Shown here piece by piece: positions 45,544 through 54,188 of a DNA stretch of 64,000 nt. The position numbers and the translations under genes are program-made. The stretch spans positions 88,006-152,005 of the forward strand of contig BCRI01000001.1 of NCBI GenBank assembly GCA_001552515.1, read 5' to 3'. Position 1 is the stretch's first letter; each line of letters begins with the position of its first letter. The notes below the pieces were generated by a model. It saw only the letters and a list, made by a program, of their open reading frames with translations, ran no database searches and had not been told where the DNA came from. This DNA is from Sphaerimonospora mesophila NBRC 14179 = JCM 3151. Lineage in GTDB: Bacteria; Actinomycetota; Actinomycetes; Streptosporangiales; Streptosporangiaceae.

Positions 45544-46521
45544 TCAGGAGTCGCCCTCGAAGAGGCTGGTGACGGAGCCGTCGGTGAAGACCTGCTCTAT
45601 GGCGCGGGCGATCAGCGGCGCGATCGACAGGACCGTGAGGCTGTCGAACCTCTTCTCCTCCGGAATCGGCAGCGTGTTGGTGACGACCACCTCGGAGATC
45701 CGCGAATTCTTCAGGCGATCGACGGCCGGGTCGGAGAACACCGCGTGCGTCGCCGCCGCGATCACGTCGGTGGCGCCGTGCTCATAGAGGGCGTCCGCCG
45801 CCTTGCAGATCGAGCCGCCGGTGTCGATCATGTCGTCGATCAGCACGCAGGTCCGGCCCCGGACCTTGCCGACCACCTCGTGCACCTTCACCTGGTTGGC
45901 CACGTCGAGGTCGCGCCGCTTGTGGATGAACGCCACGGGCGTGCCCAGCGTGTCGGACCAGCGCTCGGCCAGCCGCACCCGGCCGGTGTCCGGCGAGACG
46001 ATCGTGGTGGTCGCCGGGTCGAGCTTGCCCTGGAGGTACTTGATCAGCACGGGCATCGCGAACAGGTGGTCGACCGGACCGTCGAAGAATCCCTGGATCT
46101 GAGAGGTGTGCAGGTCGATCGACATCAGCCGGTCGGCGCCCGCCTCCTTGAACAGGTCCGCGATCAGGCGGGCCGTGATCGGCTCGCGGCCGCGGCCCTT
46201 CTTGTCCTGCCGCGCGTAGCCGTAGAACGGCATGATCACGGTGATCCGCTTGGCCGAGGCCCGTTTGAGGGCGTCCACCATGATCAACTGTTCCATGATC
46301 CACTGGTTGATCGGGGCCGTGTGGCTCTGGAGCACGAAGGCGTCGCATCCGCGTACCGACTCCAGATAGCGGACATAGATCTCGCCGTTGGCGAAATCCA
46401 GCAACTTGGTGGGGGTGATCTCGATGTCGAGATTGGCCGCGATCTCCTCGGCCAGCTCCGGGTACGCACGGCCGGAGAAGAACATCAGGTTCCGCTCTCC
46501 CGTGGTCTTCTTGCCGCTCAT
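45544..46521 (-). CDS. prs: Ribose-phosphate pyrophosphokinase
   Basis: 325 residues. Catalytic flexible loop HKRRDLDVANQVK, PRPP loop CVLIDDMIDTGGSI, and VIMPFYGYARQDKKGRGREPITARL. Makes PRPP from ribose 5-phosphate and ATP. ATG 46521 (MSGKKTTG) has GGTGAGGAG upstream; the 19 preceding residues in frame are not family sequence. Confidence 0.96.
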   Translation of the reverse strand: MSGKKTTGERNLMFFSGRAYPELAEEIAANLDIEITPTKLLDFANGEIYVRYLESVRGCDAFVLQSHTAPINQWIMEQLIMVDALKRASAKRITVIMPFYGYARQDKKGRGREPITARLIADLFKEAGADRLMSIDLHTSQIQGFFDGPVDHLFAMPVLIKYLQGKLDPATTTIVSPDTGRVRLAERWSDTLGTPVAFIHKRRDLDVANQVKVHEVVGKVRGRTCVLIDDMIDTGGSICKAADALYEHGATDVIAAATHAVFSDPAVDRLKNSRISEVVVTNTLPIPEEKRFDSLTVLSIAPLIARAIEQVFTDGSVTSLFEGDS

Positions 46522-46752
46522 GCCGCGCTCCTCACCTTTCGACCCTGCCCCCATGCCCGTTGACATGCCTGGTCGCATGCTCGGTCCCGCTGGTAGCTCA
46601 CGGTGTCCTCCCGCCCCCGCGATCGGAGGCTGCGCGCTCGGGTCCGCGCATCGAACTTTCTTTCTCTTTCTTCGCTGTTCCCGCTTACGTACGGCACACG
46701 CGGCCGACCGGGCCGAGCCGCCGTACGGGTCTCTGTTTCGGGTCGTGTCTCC

Positions 46753-48204
46753 CTAGTCGGCCGTGTCCTCCACGTCCCCGGCGGCGATGGCACGCCGGGC
46801 GGCCTCCGCGGAGGCGGTGCCGGCCCGCCGGCGGGACACCCACCCTTCAATATTGCGCTGCCGGCCGCGTGCCACCGCCATGGCCCCGGGCGGGACGTCC
46901 ACGGTGATCACGGAACCGGCCGCGGTGTAGGCGCCGTCGCCGATCGTCACGGGCGCGATGAGCATGTTGTCACTGCCCACCCGCACGTGATCGCCCACCA
47001 CGGTGTGGTGCTTGGCGACGCCGTCGTAGTTCACGAAGACGCAGGCCGCCCCGATGTTGGAACAGGTGCCGATGGTGGCGTCTCCGACATAGGTCAGGTG
47101 CGGGACCTTGGAGCCCTCGCCGATCGTCGCGTTCTTGGTCTCGACGTACGTGCCGATCTTGCCCTTGCGGCCGAGCACGGTGCCCGGGCGTAGATAGGCG
47201 AAGGGGCCGACGAGCGCCTCCGGCCCGATCTCCGCGCCGTCGCAGACCGCGTTGCGCACGACCGCGTCCGCCCCGACGACGGTGTCGGTCAGCGTGCAGT
47301 CCGGACCCACCTCCGCGCCGGAGGCGACCTTCGTCGCGCCCCTGAGGTGGGTGCCCGGGTGGATCACCACGTCGGGCTCCAGCGTCACGTCCGCGTCGAT
47401 CCACGTGGCGGCGGGGTCGACGACGGTGACCCCGGCCAGCATATGTTCCCTCAGGATGCGCTCGCCCAGCACGCGCCGGGCGAAGGCGAGTTGCACGCGG
47501 TCGTTGACGCCCTCGACCTCGACGTGATCCGCGGCGATGTGGGCGCCGACCCGGTGGCCGTCCTTCCTGAGGATGGCGAGCACATCGGTGAGGTATTCCT
47601 CACCCTGGGCGTTGGCGGCGCCGACACGTCGCACGGCGTCGGCCAGCAGCGCGCCGTCGAACGCGTAGACGCCCGAGTTCATCTCCCGGATCACCCGCTG
47701 CTCGGGGGTCGCGTCCCGGTCTTCGACGATCTCGAGTACGGCGCCGTCCGCGTCGCGGACGATCCGGCCGTATCCGCTTGGATCGGGCACCTCGGCGGTG
47801 AGGACCGTGACCGCGTTGCCCTCCCCCGCGTGCCGGTCGAGCAGGGCCGCGAGCGTCTCGGTACGCAGCAGCGGCGTGTCGCCGTACGTCACGAGGACGG
47901 TCCCGGCGATCGGCCCCACCGCTTCGAGGACGGTCCGTACGGCATGGCCGGTGCCGTTCTGCTTCTCCTGTACGACGGTCACCGCGTCCGGCGACGTGGC
48001 CCCGAGGTGGGCCGTCACCCGCTTCCGCTCATGGCCGACGACGACGATCAGCCGCTGCGGGGCGAGCCCCCGGGCTGCGACGAGCATGTGGTCCACGAGC
48101 GCGCGACCGCAGATCTCATGGAGGACCTTGGGGGTTTTCGATTTCATCCGGGTGCCCTCGCCCGCTGCGAGGACGATGACTGCGGCCGGGCCCGGCACAC
48201 TCAC
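46753..48204 (-). CDS. glmU: Bifunctional UDP-GlcNAc pyrophosphorylase/GlcN-1-P acetyltransferase
   Basis: 483 residues. Uridyltransferase domain with [25 protein letters not shown], then a left-handed beta-helix with hexapeptide repeats and the acetyltransferase site ([23 protein letters not shown]). Makes UDP-GlcNAc for the cell wall. GTG 48204 is preceded by GAGGGAG; an upstream ATG/GTG in frame is less likely. Confidence 0.95.
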   Translation of the reverse strand: MSVPGPAAVIVLAAGEGTRMKSKTPKVLHEICGRALVDHMLVAARGLAPQRLIVVVGHERKRVTAHLGATSPDAVTVVQEKQNGTGHAVRTVLEAVGPIAGTVLVTYGDTPLLRTETLAALLDRHAGEGNAVTVLTAEVPDPSGYGRIVRDADGAVLEIVEDRDATPEQRVIREMNSGVYAFDGALLADAVRRVGAANAQGEEYLTDVLAILRKDGHRVGAHIAADHVEVEGVNDRVQLAFARRVLGERILREHMLAGVTVVDPAATWIDADVTLEPDVVIHPGTHLRGATKVASGAEVGPDCTLTDTVVGADAVVRNAVCDGAEIGPEALVGPFAYLRPGTVLGRKGKIGTYVETKNATIGEGSKVPHLTYVGDATIGTCSNIGAACVFVNYDGVAKHHTVVGDHVRVGSDNMLIAPVTIGDGAYTAAGSVITVDVPPGAMAVARGRQRNIEGWVSRRRAGTASAEAARRAIAAGDVEDTAD

Positions 48205-48385
48205 GGACTGAGCTCCCTCGGCATCGCGGCTGACACGGGTCGGAACGCCTCCCGCGCGCCCATTCGGGACATCCACACGGTCATCCGCCCGACAAGGTCA
48301 AAGCTTACCGTCCACGCCCCGGATCCGATCCAGGCCTCCCCCGGCCGACGCCCGGGGAGGGCCGAGTCGCGCATCCGTTTCACAG

Positions 48386-48456
48386 CTCCCGGGGGAGGAT
48401 TCGAACCTCCGTTGACAGAACCAAAATCTGTAGTCTTGCCCCTAGACGACCCGGGA
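48386..48456 (-). tRNA. tRNA-Gln (UUG)
   Basis: Complete cloverleaf: acceptor TCCCGGG/CCCGGGA, discriminator G, anticodon stem ACAGA/TCTGT with loop TTTTGGT (anticodon TTG), T arm GGAGG-TTCGAAT-CCTCC. It lies upstream of glmU in the same direction, a common actinobacterial arrangement. No encoded CCA. Confidence 0.97.
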
Positions 48457-48802
48457 TGGATCTTTAATCCCAATTGTCCGGATTCTCGCTCCAGCCAGAA
48501 TCCGACCTCAAGGATACAGAGCCCACCCCTTCTTCGGCGCACCGAATCACGTCGCCACCACACCATCCCTCGACCCGCCATCGCGATCACCCAGACGGGA
48601 AGATCGTCGAGCGCGAGCCTCGATCACCGGTCGCCGTCGAAAGATTACGAAAGGTGCGAATCGGGGCCTGGCCTGCATATGCCGCTCCGTGCAGGGAAGG
48701 GAGCGTCGTTTAGCAGATGGCCGCCCATGATGCAAGGCATGGAGTCACCACCAGATGCATGCGCGAGCGTCACCTTCCCAACATTCGCCCTTGGCCACAC
48801 CT

Positions 48803-48822
48803 AACTTACGATGGCGTAAGTT
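48803..48822. promoter_or_regulatory. TetR-type operator upstream of desaturase
   Basis: AACTTACG-ATGG-CGTAAGTT, perfect 8-bp arms. A likely site for the TetR regulator encoded downstream. Confidence 0.65.
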
Positions 48823-48860
48823 ACGGTTGCGTAGCCAGTCAACGGTTACGTAGCCAGTCA
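48823..48860 (+). repeat. Two tandem copies of a 19-bp repeat
   Basis: ACGGTTGCGTAGCCAGTCA and ACGGTTACGTAGCCAGTCA, abutting each other and the palindrome, ending 28 bp before the desaturase start. May be extra regulator sites (each holds a CGTA core) or a duplicated promoter part. Confidence 0.65.
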
Positions 48861-48888
48861 TTTCGTCGCGATAGCCGTGAGGTAGCCC

Positions 48889-49827
48889 ATGACCGTACTG
48901 ACCGAGCGCCCAGCTCCACAGCCGAAGCCGGAATTCGAGGCCGCGAAAAAGACGAAAACCGAGCTGATCATCTTCGGCATCGTCGTCGGGGCGCCCATCG
49001 TCGCAGTGATCGCCGCAGTGCCGTTCGCCTGGGGTTGGGGCCTGGGCTGGACCGATGTGGCGATCGCGCTCACGTTCTATATCGTCACCGGGCTGGGTGT
49101 CACGGTCGGTTTCCACCGCTACTTCACGCACGGTTCGTTCAAGGCGAAGCGGCCCATGAAGATCGCGTTGGGCATCGCCGGCAGCCTCTCGCTGGAAATG
49201 TCCGTGCTCGACTGGGTCGCCACCCATCGCAAGCACCACAAGTTCTCCGACAAGGAGGGCGACCCGCACTCCCCCTGGCGCTTCGGCACCGGCATCAAGG
49301 CGATGGCCAAGGGCCTTCTCTACGCGCACTGCGGCTGGCTGTTCGAGGCCGAGCGCACCAACCGGGCCAAGTACGCGCCGGACCTGATGAAGGACCCGGA
49401 CGTGATGAAGCTGCACAAGTGGTTCCCCGCGCTGGCGGCGACCTCGGTGCTGCTCCCCGCCGTTCTGGGCGGCCTGCTCACCTGGTCCTGGCAGGGCATG
49501 GTCACGGCGTTCTTCTGGGGCACGTTGATCCGGATCGGGCTGCTGCACCACGTCACCTGGTCGATCAACTCGATCTGCCACGTCTTCGGCGACGAGGCGT
49601 TCGAGGTGCGCGACAAGTCGCGCAACGTGTGGTGGCTGGCGATCCCGTCGTTCGGCGAGTCCTGGCACAACCTGCACCACTCCGACCCGACCTGTGCCCG
49701 TCACGGCGTACTCAAGGGACAGATCGACCTGAGCGCCGGCCTGATCCGCTGGTTCGAAAAGGCCGGCTGGGTGTACGACGTGCGCTGGCCGAATCCGGAG
49801 CGCCTGGCGGCGAAGCGGCTCGGTTGA
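48889..49827 (+). CDS. Acyl-CoA (delta-9) fatty acid desaturase
   Basis: 312 residues, integral membrane di-iron enzyme with four helices. Three His boxes HRYFTH, HRKHH and ESWHNLHH. It introduces a cis double bond in acyl-CoA chains with a ferredoxin or cytochrome partner, adjusting membrane fluidity. ATG 48889 is preceded by GAGGTAG. A TetR regulator follows 142 bp downstream. Confidence 0.92.
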   Translation: MTVLTERPAPQPKPEFEAAKKTKTELIIFGIVVGAPIVAVIAAVPFAWGWGLGWTDVAIALTFYIVTGLGVTVGFHRYFTHGSFKAKRPMKIALGIAGSLSLEMSVLDWVATHRKHHKFSDKEGDPHSPWRFGTGIKAMAKGLLYAHCGWLFEAERTNRAKYAPDLMKDPDVMKLHKWFPALAATSVLLPAVLGGLLTWSWQGMVTAFFWGTLIRIGLLHHVTWSINSICHVFGDEAFEVRDKSRNVWWLAIPSFGESWHNLHHSDPTCARHGVLKGQIDLSAGLIRWFEKAGWVYDVRWPNPERLAAKRLG

Positions 49828-49969
49828 CCGCTCCGTGGGCCACGGCACCGCAGGGGAGCCGAGCGGACGGGAGTGAGACCGCGGGGTCCTCCCGGCGCAC
49901 TTCCGGCCCGTGGGTCGAATTCCCCTGCGGTGGCCCGCCGACCGGCTCCGCCCGAGAGGACACGTCATT

Positions 49970-50884
49970 ATGGAAACCGTGAGCGAATCCTCCCGGACCC
50001 GAAAACGCATGACCGGCGCGGAGCGACGCGAGCAGCTGATCCAGGTCGGCCGGGCCCTGTTCGCGGAGAAGGGCTTCGACGGCACCTCCGTCGAGGAGAT
50101 CGCCGCCAACGCCAAGGTCTCCAAGCCCGTCGTCTATGAACACTTCGGCGGCAAGGAAGGCATCTACGCGGTGGTCATCGACCGCGAGATGCAGAGGTTA
50201 CTCAGCCTGGTCACCCAGGCCCTCTCGGCGTCGCACGCGCTGGTGAAGCTGGAGCGTGCCGCGCTCGCGCTCCTGCAGTACATCGAGGAGAGCAGTGAGG
50301 GATTCCGCATCCTGGTGCGCGACTCCCACGCCGCATCCGGAACGGGCACCTTCGCGAGCCTGATAAGCGACATCGCCAGCCAGGTCGAGGACGTGCTGGC
50401 CGACGAGTTCAGGGAACGCGGCTACGACCCCGATCTCGCCCCCATGTACGCCCAGATGCTCGTCGGGATGACGGCGCTGACCGGCCAGTGGTGGCTCGAC
50501 GTCCGCGAACCGCACCGCGAGGAGGTCGCGGCCCACCTGGTCAACCTCTCGTGGCACGGCCTCACCGGTCTCGATCCGAATCCGGCCCTCAGCCCGGGAT
50601 CGCGCGGCCTCGTGCTCGCCTCCGTGTCGGAGTTCCGTACGGCCCGGCCGAGCGAACGGGAGCTCAAGGAGCTGGAGAAGGCCCGGGAACGCAAGCTCAA
50701 GAAGCAGGAGAAGCTCCGCCGCGAGCAGGAGAAACAGCGCGAGCGCGAGCTCAAGGAGCAGCAGAAGGCGCTGCGCGAGCAGGAGAAGCTCCGCGAGCGG
50801 GAGCAGCGCGAACGGGCCAGGCATCGCGAGCGGGAGCAGCGCGAGCAGGAGAAGCACCGCCCGAAACCGGTCAGACCCCTCTGA
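49970..50884 (+). CDS. TetR-family regulator with long charged C-terminal coil
   Basis: 304 residues. TetR HTH: RREQLIQVGRALFAEKGFDGTSVEEIAANAKVSKPVVYEHFGGKEGIYAVVID; ligand domain to about residue 215. The last 80 residues are a highly charged helix (repeats such as KLRREQEKQRERELKEQQKAL), unlike most TetR proteins, ending in PKPVRPL. It probably regulates the upstream desaturase gene. ATG 49970 has AGAGGA. Confidence 0.9.
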   Translation: METVSESSRTRKRMTGAERREQLIQVGRALFAEKGFDGTSVEEIAANAKVSKPVVYEHFGGKEGIYAVVIDREMQRLLSLVTQALSASHALVKLERAALALLQYIEESSEGFRILVRDSHAASGTGTFASLISDIASQVEDVLADEFRERGYDPDLAPMYAQMLVGMTALTGQWWLDVREPHREEVAAHLVNLSWHGLTGLDPNPALSPGSRGLVLASVSEFRTARPSERELKELEKARERKLKKQEKLRREQEKQRERELKEQQKALREQEKLREREQRERARHREREQREQEKHRPKPVRPL

Positions 50885-50914
50885 GCTCGATCGGAACCCT
50901 CTGATCGAGCTCAG
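50881..50914 (+). terminator. Terminator overlapping the tetR stop codon
   Basis: Perfect 12-bp arms CTGAGCTCGATC and GATCGAGCTCAG around a 10-base loop; the TGA stop lies within the left arm. Confidence 0.7.
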
Positions 50915-51120
50915 CATCCTTCCGAGGCCGAACAGGACCCTTGAGTCCGATCGGGCCCGCTCGATCCACGCCGGGTGGCCGATCGGAGGCGCGCCCCGGC
51001 GAAGATCCGCAGGAGCGGGCACACCGTGCCGTACGGCTGCCGCGGACGGCGTAGACTTCCATCCCCCGCCGCTCGTCGCGCACCGATCCCGATGTCAGAA
51101 CGCCGGGTATTTTCCGGGAT

Positions 51121-51136
51121 ATCTCGACATCAAGAC
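51121..51136. promoter_or_regulatory. Imperfect MarR-type operator
   Basis: ATCTCGA-CA-TCAAGAC ends 15 bases before the second marR gene; five of seven arm positions are symmetric. It resembles the site at 36502. Confidence 0.5.
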
Positions 51137-51151
51137 AGCTAGACTCGGTGC

Positions 51152-51700
51152 ATGACCTTCTCGAGGCCCGCCGAGGACGAGGTTGACCGGCTGGTCGCGG
51201 CATGGCGACAGGAGCGGCCCGATCTGGACGTCTCCCCGCTCGAGGTGCTGAGCCGGGTGTCCAGGCTGAGCCGGCATCTCGAACGCGAGCGCCGTGCCGC
51301 CTTCGCCGGGCAAGACATGGAGTCATGGGAGTTCGACGTGCTGACGGCGCTGCGCCGCGCGGGCAAACCGTACGAACTCAGCCCCGGGGCGTTGCTGCGG
51401 GCCACGCTCGTCACCTCCGGGACGATGACGAACCGCATAGACCGGCTGGCCGCCGCCGGACTGGTCACCCGGAACCCCGACCCGGAGGATCGCCGGGGCG
51501 TGCTGGTGCGCCTGACCGAGGCCGGGCTGGCCCAGGTCGACGCCGCCTTCACCGACCTGCTGCGCCGGGAACACGAGCTGCTGGCCGGCCTTGGACAGGA
51601 GGAACGACAGGCCCTCGCCGGACTGCTGCGCACGCTGCTCGTCCCCTTCGACGCCTCCGCCGAGAACGGCGGAGCACATTCGTCCTCCGGCCGCACCTGA
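51152..51700 (+). CDS. MarR-family regulator
   Basis: 182 residues. Winged helix MESWEFDVLTALRRAGKPYELSPGALLRATLVTSGTMTNRIDRLAAAGLVTRNPDPEDRRGVLVRLTEAG, a close relative of the MarR at 35933 (same RPDLD...RVSRLSR start). No obvious target gene beside it: the next gene on this strand is the first protease paralog, 354 bp away. Confidence 0.9.
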   Translation: MTFSRPAEDEVDRLVAAWRQERPDLDVSPLEVLSRVSRLSRHLERERRAAFAGQDMESWEFDVLTALRRAGKPYELSPGALLRATLVTSGTMTNRIDRLAAAGLVTRNPDPEDRRGVLVRLTEAGLAQVDAAFTDLLRREHELLAGLGQEERQALAGLLRTLLVPFDASAENGGAHSSSGRT

Positions 51701-51792
51701 CGTTCCCGTCCCACCGCCAGGCCCTGACGGCCGGATCCCGGCGGAGACGTTCTCGGACGTGTCGCGCCGTACCACCCGTGCCCCCGTTCCTG

Positions 51793-51808
51793 TGTGATTT
51801 ACCTCACA
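51793..51808. promoter_or_regulatory. Crp-like palindrome, paralog 1
   Basis: TGTGA-TTTACC-TCACA; arms extend to 8 bp (CTGTGTGA / TCACACAG, 51790-51811). Centre 254 bp before the start codon. Confidence 0.7.
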
Positions 51809-51979
51809 CAGGAGCCGGATCGTTCCCTCACGCTGTGTGAAGCGCCGTCGGCCGTAATGCCACGTGATCAGCAAAGACGCCGAGGCGCCGTCACGGCGAC
51901 CCGAGGCGCACCCAGATGGGTAAGTTTTGGTCAGCCCAAAAGTAGACCGAAAAAAGCGTAATCGCCGCCTGATCTCTCG

Positions 51980-52048
51980 GATAGCTTTCTAGTCATTCCT
52001 TTACTGACGAATGGGGCGCAAGTGACGCCTCACGACAGACCAGGGAGA
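51980..52048 (+). promoter_or_regulatory. Promoter and structured leader, paralog 1
   Basis: -10-like GATAGC (51980-51985), then the leader from TTCCTTTACTGACG (51996) to CAGGGAGA. Hairpin GGGGCG (52013-52018) / CGCCTC (52026-52031). A four-codon frame ATG GGG CGC AAG TGA lies across the hairpin. The ribosome-binding site is in CAGGGAGA. Confidence 0.65.
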
Positions 52049-52054
52049 TCTACC

Positions 52055-53803
52055 TTGAAGCACACACTCGCTTTCGGCGGCGTCGTCGCCACCGCCGGCC
52101 TTCTGGCCGCCGGTCTCGCCGCCACCCCCGCGCAGGCCGCGGGGGACTCTGTACCGTCGGTCATCCTCGCCAACACCAACGAGGCCGCTCGCCAGGTGGC
52201 CACGTTCTGGTACGCGGAGAACGCGGCACAGCTGATCGCGGCCACGCCGTACGGCGTGGAGACCAAGGTCTCCGCCAAGCACGTGTCGGGGGGCGGCCCG
52301 TCCGCGGACACCAAGCCGGGTGTGGTTCCGGCGATCGGCGACGAGAAGAAGGCCGCGTCGAAGTCGAAGAACGTCAACCTGCCCAAGACCACGGGCAAGG
52401 TGTTCTTCATCGGCGCGGACAAGAAGCCGCACTGGTGCTCGGCGACCTCGGTCCAGTCGCAGTACCGCAACCTGGTCGCCACGGCCGGGCACTGCGTGTA
52501 CGACACCGAGTCCAACCGGGCCACGCTGGACCGGTGGGTCTTCGTGCCGGGTTACTACCAGGGCAAGACCCCGTGGGGCATCTATGTGGGTAAGCAGGCC
52601 TTCACCCACTATGACTACGACGTCTACGAGGACGGCGACCGCGACTACGCGTTCGTGACCGTCTACAACGGCGTCCTGCCCACCGTGGTCCGCTACGACG
52701 GCCGCGACCATGGCAAGGACCACGACCACCGCGGTAAGCACGACCACCGCGGCAAGGACCACGACCACCGGGGGAAGGACCACGACCACCGGGGGAAGAA
52801 CGACAATCGTCACGATGACCGCGAGTGGAAGAACGACCGCGGGCGCCACGACGACCACTCGAAGGTCCGCCAGATCAGCGTCCGTGAGTTCCAGCGCCTC
52901 AACGGGAACCGCGACCTGACCGGCAACGGCCCCTGGGCGAACGGCACGGGTGCCTCCACCCAGGAGATCAGCGAGAGGGAGTACCAGGACCGCCGCGACT
53001 GGTACGTGAGCCGCGACGGCAAGACCCTCTACTTCAAGAAGAAGGTTCGGGACGGCCGCGACCACGACGGACCGGGCAGGCCTGGCGGCGGCAAGCACGA
53101 CGGTCCCGGCAAGCACGACTGGGACAAGAAGGAGGACGCGGCTCCGACCGCGCTCTCCACGCCGACCGAGACCCCCACCCCGGACACGACCGCCACCCCG
53201 ACCCCGACTCCGACCCCGACTCCGACGGAGACCGCGGCCTCGGCCCGGTTCCACGGAGACCAGGGCAAGGACAAGGACAGGGGCAAGGACCGCTACAAGT
53301 ACTACAAGCGGACCTTCTGGGCGAAGTCCAAGCACAACGGTCACAGCAAGCCCAAGCCGTACGTGAAGATCGTCCTGAAGGACGTCGGCCGTCTCGGCGA
53401 CAACGTCGGTGGTCAGGGCCTGGCCTACAACCAGAAGATCGGCGCGAACGTCTTCGTGTTCGGCTACCCGAGCGGGTCGCACCCGGACGGCAACTACGCC
53501 TACACGGGCCACACGCTCAAGTGGTCGTACGGCAAGACCTTCGCCGCGCAGGTCTCGGCCATCAAGGGCGAGGAGCTGGTCGGAGTCAAGTCGTCCTTCA
53601 CCGGTGAGGGCTCGATCGGCTCGTCCTGGCTGCTCCAGTACAAGAGCGCCAAGCGCGTCGGTTACCTGAACGGTGTGACGATCGGCATCGCCGACACCGA
53701 CAAGAACAACCGCATCGACACCAGCATCTCGCCGTACTTCGACGGTGAGACCTACGGTGTCTACAAGGCCGCGGCCAGCCTCTGGTCCGGCAAGATCGTC
53801 TGA
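52055..53803 (+). CDS. Secreted trypsin-fold protein (probable pseudoprotease), paralog 1
   Basis: 582 residues from TTG 52055 (CAGGGAGA upstream). Signal peptide of 28 residues ending TPAQA; a propeptide-like stretch to about 110; then HWCSATSV...ATAGHCVYD with His146 and the Cys128-Cys147 pair, and DGDRDYAFV with Asp197. An insert of about 232 residues (52679-53374) follows, with GKDHDHRG-type His/Asp repeats, RDGKTLYF, and a PTP-rich linker. The C-terminal part starts LKDVGRLGDNVGGQGLAYN; at the nucleophile the sequence is EGSIGSSWLLQY, with Ile521 where Ser is expected. The longest and only PTP-containing member. Confidence 0.85.
   Translation: MKHTLAFGGVVATAGLLAAGLAATPAQAAGDSVPSVILANTNEAARQVATFWYAENAAQLIAATPYGVETKVSAKHVSGGGPSADTKPGVVPAIGDEKKAASKSKNVNLPKTTGKVFFIGADKKPHWCSATSVQSQYRNLVATAGHCVYDTESNRATLDRWVFVPGYYQGKTPWGIYVGKQAFTHYDYDVYEDGDRDYAFVTVYNGVLPTVVRYDGRDHGKDHDHRGKHDHRGKDHDHRGKDHDHRGKNDNRHDDREWKNDRGRHDDHSKVRQISVREFQRLNGNRDLTGNGPWANGTGASTQEISEREYQDRRDWYVSRDGKTLYFKKKVRDGRDHDGPGRPGGGKHDGPGKHDWDKKEDAAPTALSTPTETPTPDTTATPTPTPTPTPTETAASARFHGDQGKDKDRGKDRYKYYKRTFWAKSKHNGHSKPKPYVKIVLKDVGRLGDNVGGQGLAYNQKIGANVFVFGYPSGSHPDGNYAYTGHTLKWSYGKTFAAQVSAIKGEELVGVKSSFTGEGSIGSSWLLQYKSAKRVGYLNGVTIGIADTDKNNRIDTSISPYFDGETYGVYKAAASLWSGKIV
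52712..52792 (+). repeat. Coding tandem repeat of His/Asp codons in paralog 1
   Basis: Units of 21, 18, 21 and 21 bases (GGCAAGGACCACGACCACC-like) encode GKDHDHR. All lengths are multiples of three, so slippage changes copy number without shifting the frame. Confidence 0.85.
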
Positions 53804-53828
53804 GGCATCCCCTCCTGACGACCCGAAG

Positions 53829-53860
53829 AAAGGGCCCGACCGTCTCCGGCCGGGCCCTTT
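53829..53860 (+). terminator. Terminator, paralog 1
   Basis: AAAGGGCCCG (53829-53838) and CGGGCCCTTT (53851-53860), perfect 10-bp arms, 25 bases after the stop. Confidence 0.85.
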
Positions 53861-53930
53861 CCCGTGTCCCGGCCGAGCGATGCCGGCAATCTCAGACGTA
53901 GTCGAGAGGGATATCCGTTCCTCAAGGCCT

Positions 53931-53946
53931 TGTGATTTACGTCACA
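53931..53946. promoter_or_regulatory. Crp-like palindrome, paralog 2
   Basis: TGTGA-TTTACG-TCACA. Centre 250 bp before the start codon. CTCAGACGT lies about 40 bp upstream of it, and TGATCAGCGGAAACG at 54003-54017 downstream. Confidence 0.7.
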
Positions 53947-54114
53947 CAGGCTGATGGATCGATCCACCGCTCCCCGCTCTCCAGATGACAGGATGCGGGC
54001 GATGATCAGCGGAAACGACGCGAATCGCCGCCCTTGCCAGACTCCAGAGGAGCGACCGAATATTCGTCGGAAAATCCGACATGCGTTCTTACCAGATTTT
54101 CCCGTCATTCCTCA

Positions 54115-54182
54115 TATAACGTGCTTCTCGTTCCTTACTGACGGATGGGGCGCAAGTCACGCCTCACGACAGACCAGGGAGA
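54115..54182 (+). promoter_or_regulatory. Promoter and structured leader, paralog 2
   Basis: -10-like TATAAC (54115-54120), leader from TTCCTTACTGACG (54131). Same GGGGCG-hairpin region, but the small frame does not stop after four codons; it ends in a TGA that overlaps the GTG start of the gene (GTGA). Confidence 0.65.
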
Positions 54183-54188
54183 CCCCCC

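Larger units (their letters stand above)
48457..48888. other. 432-bp region between tRNA-Gln and the desaturase gene
   Basis: No gene seen. It contains the tRNA promoter region on its left and, on its right, a palindromic operator and a 19-bp tandem repeat described separately. Confidence 0.5.
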
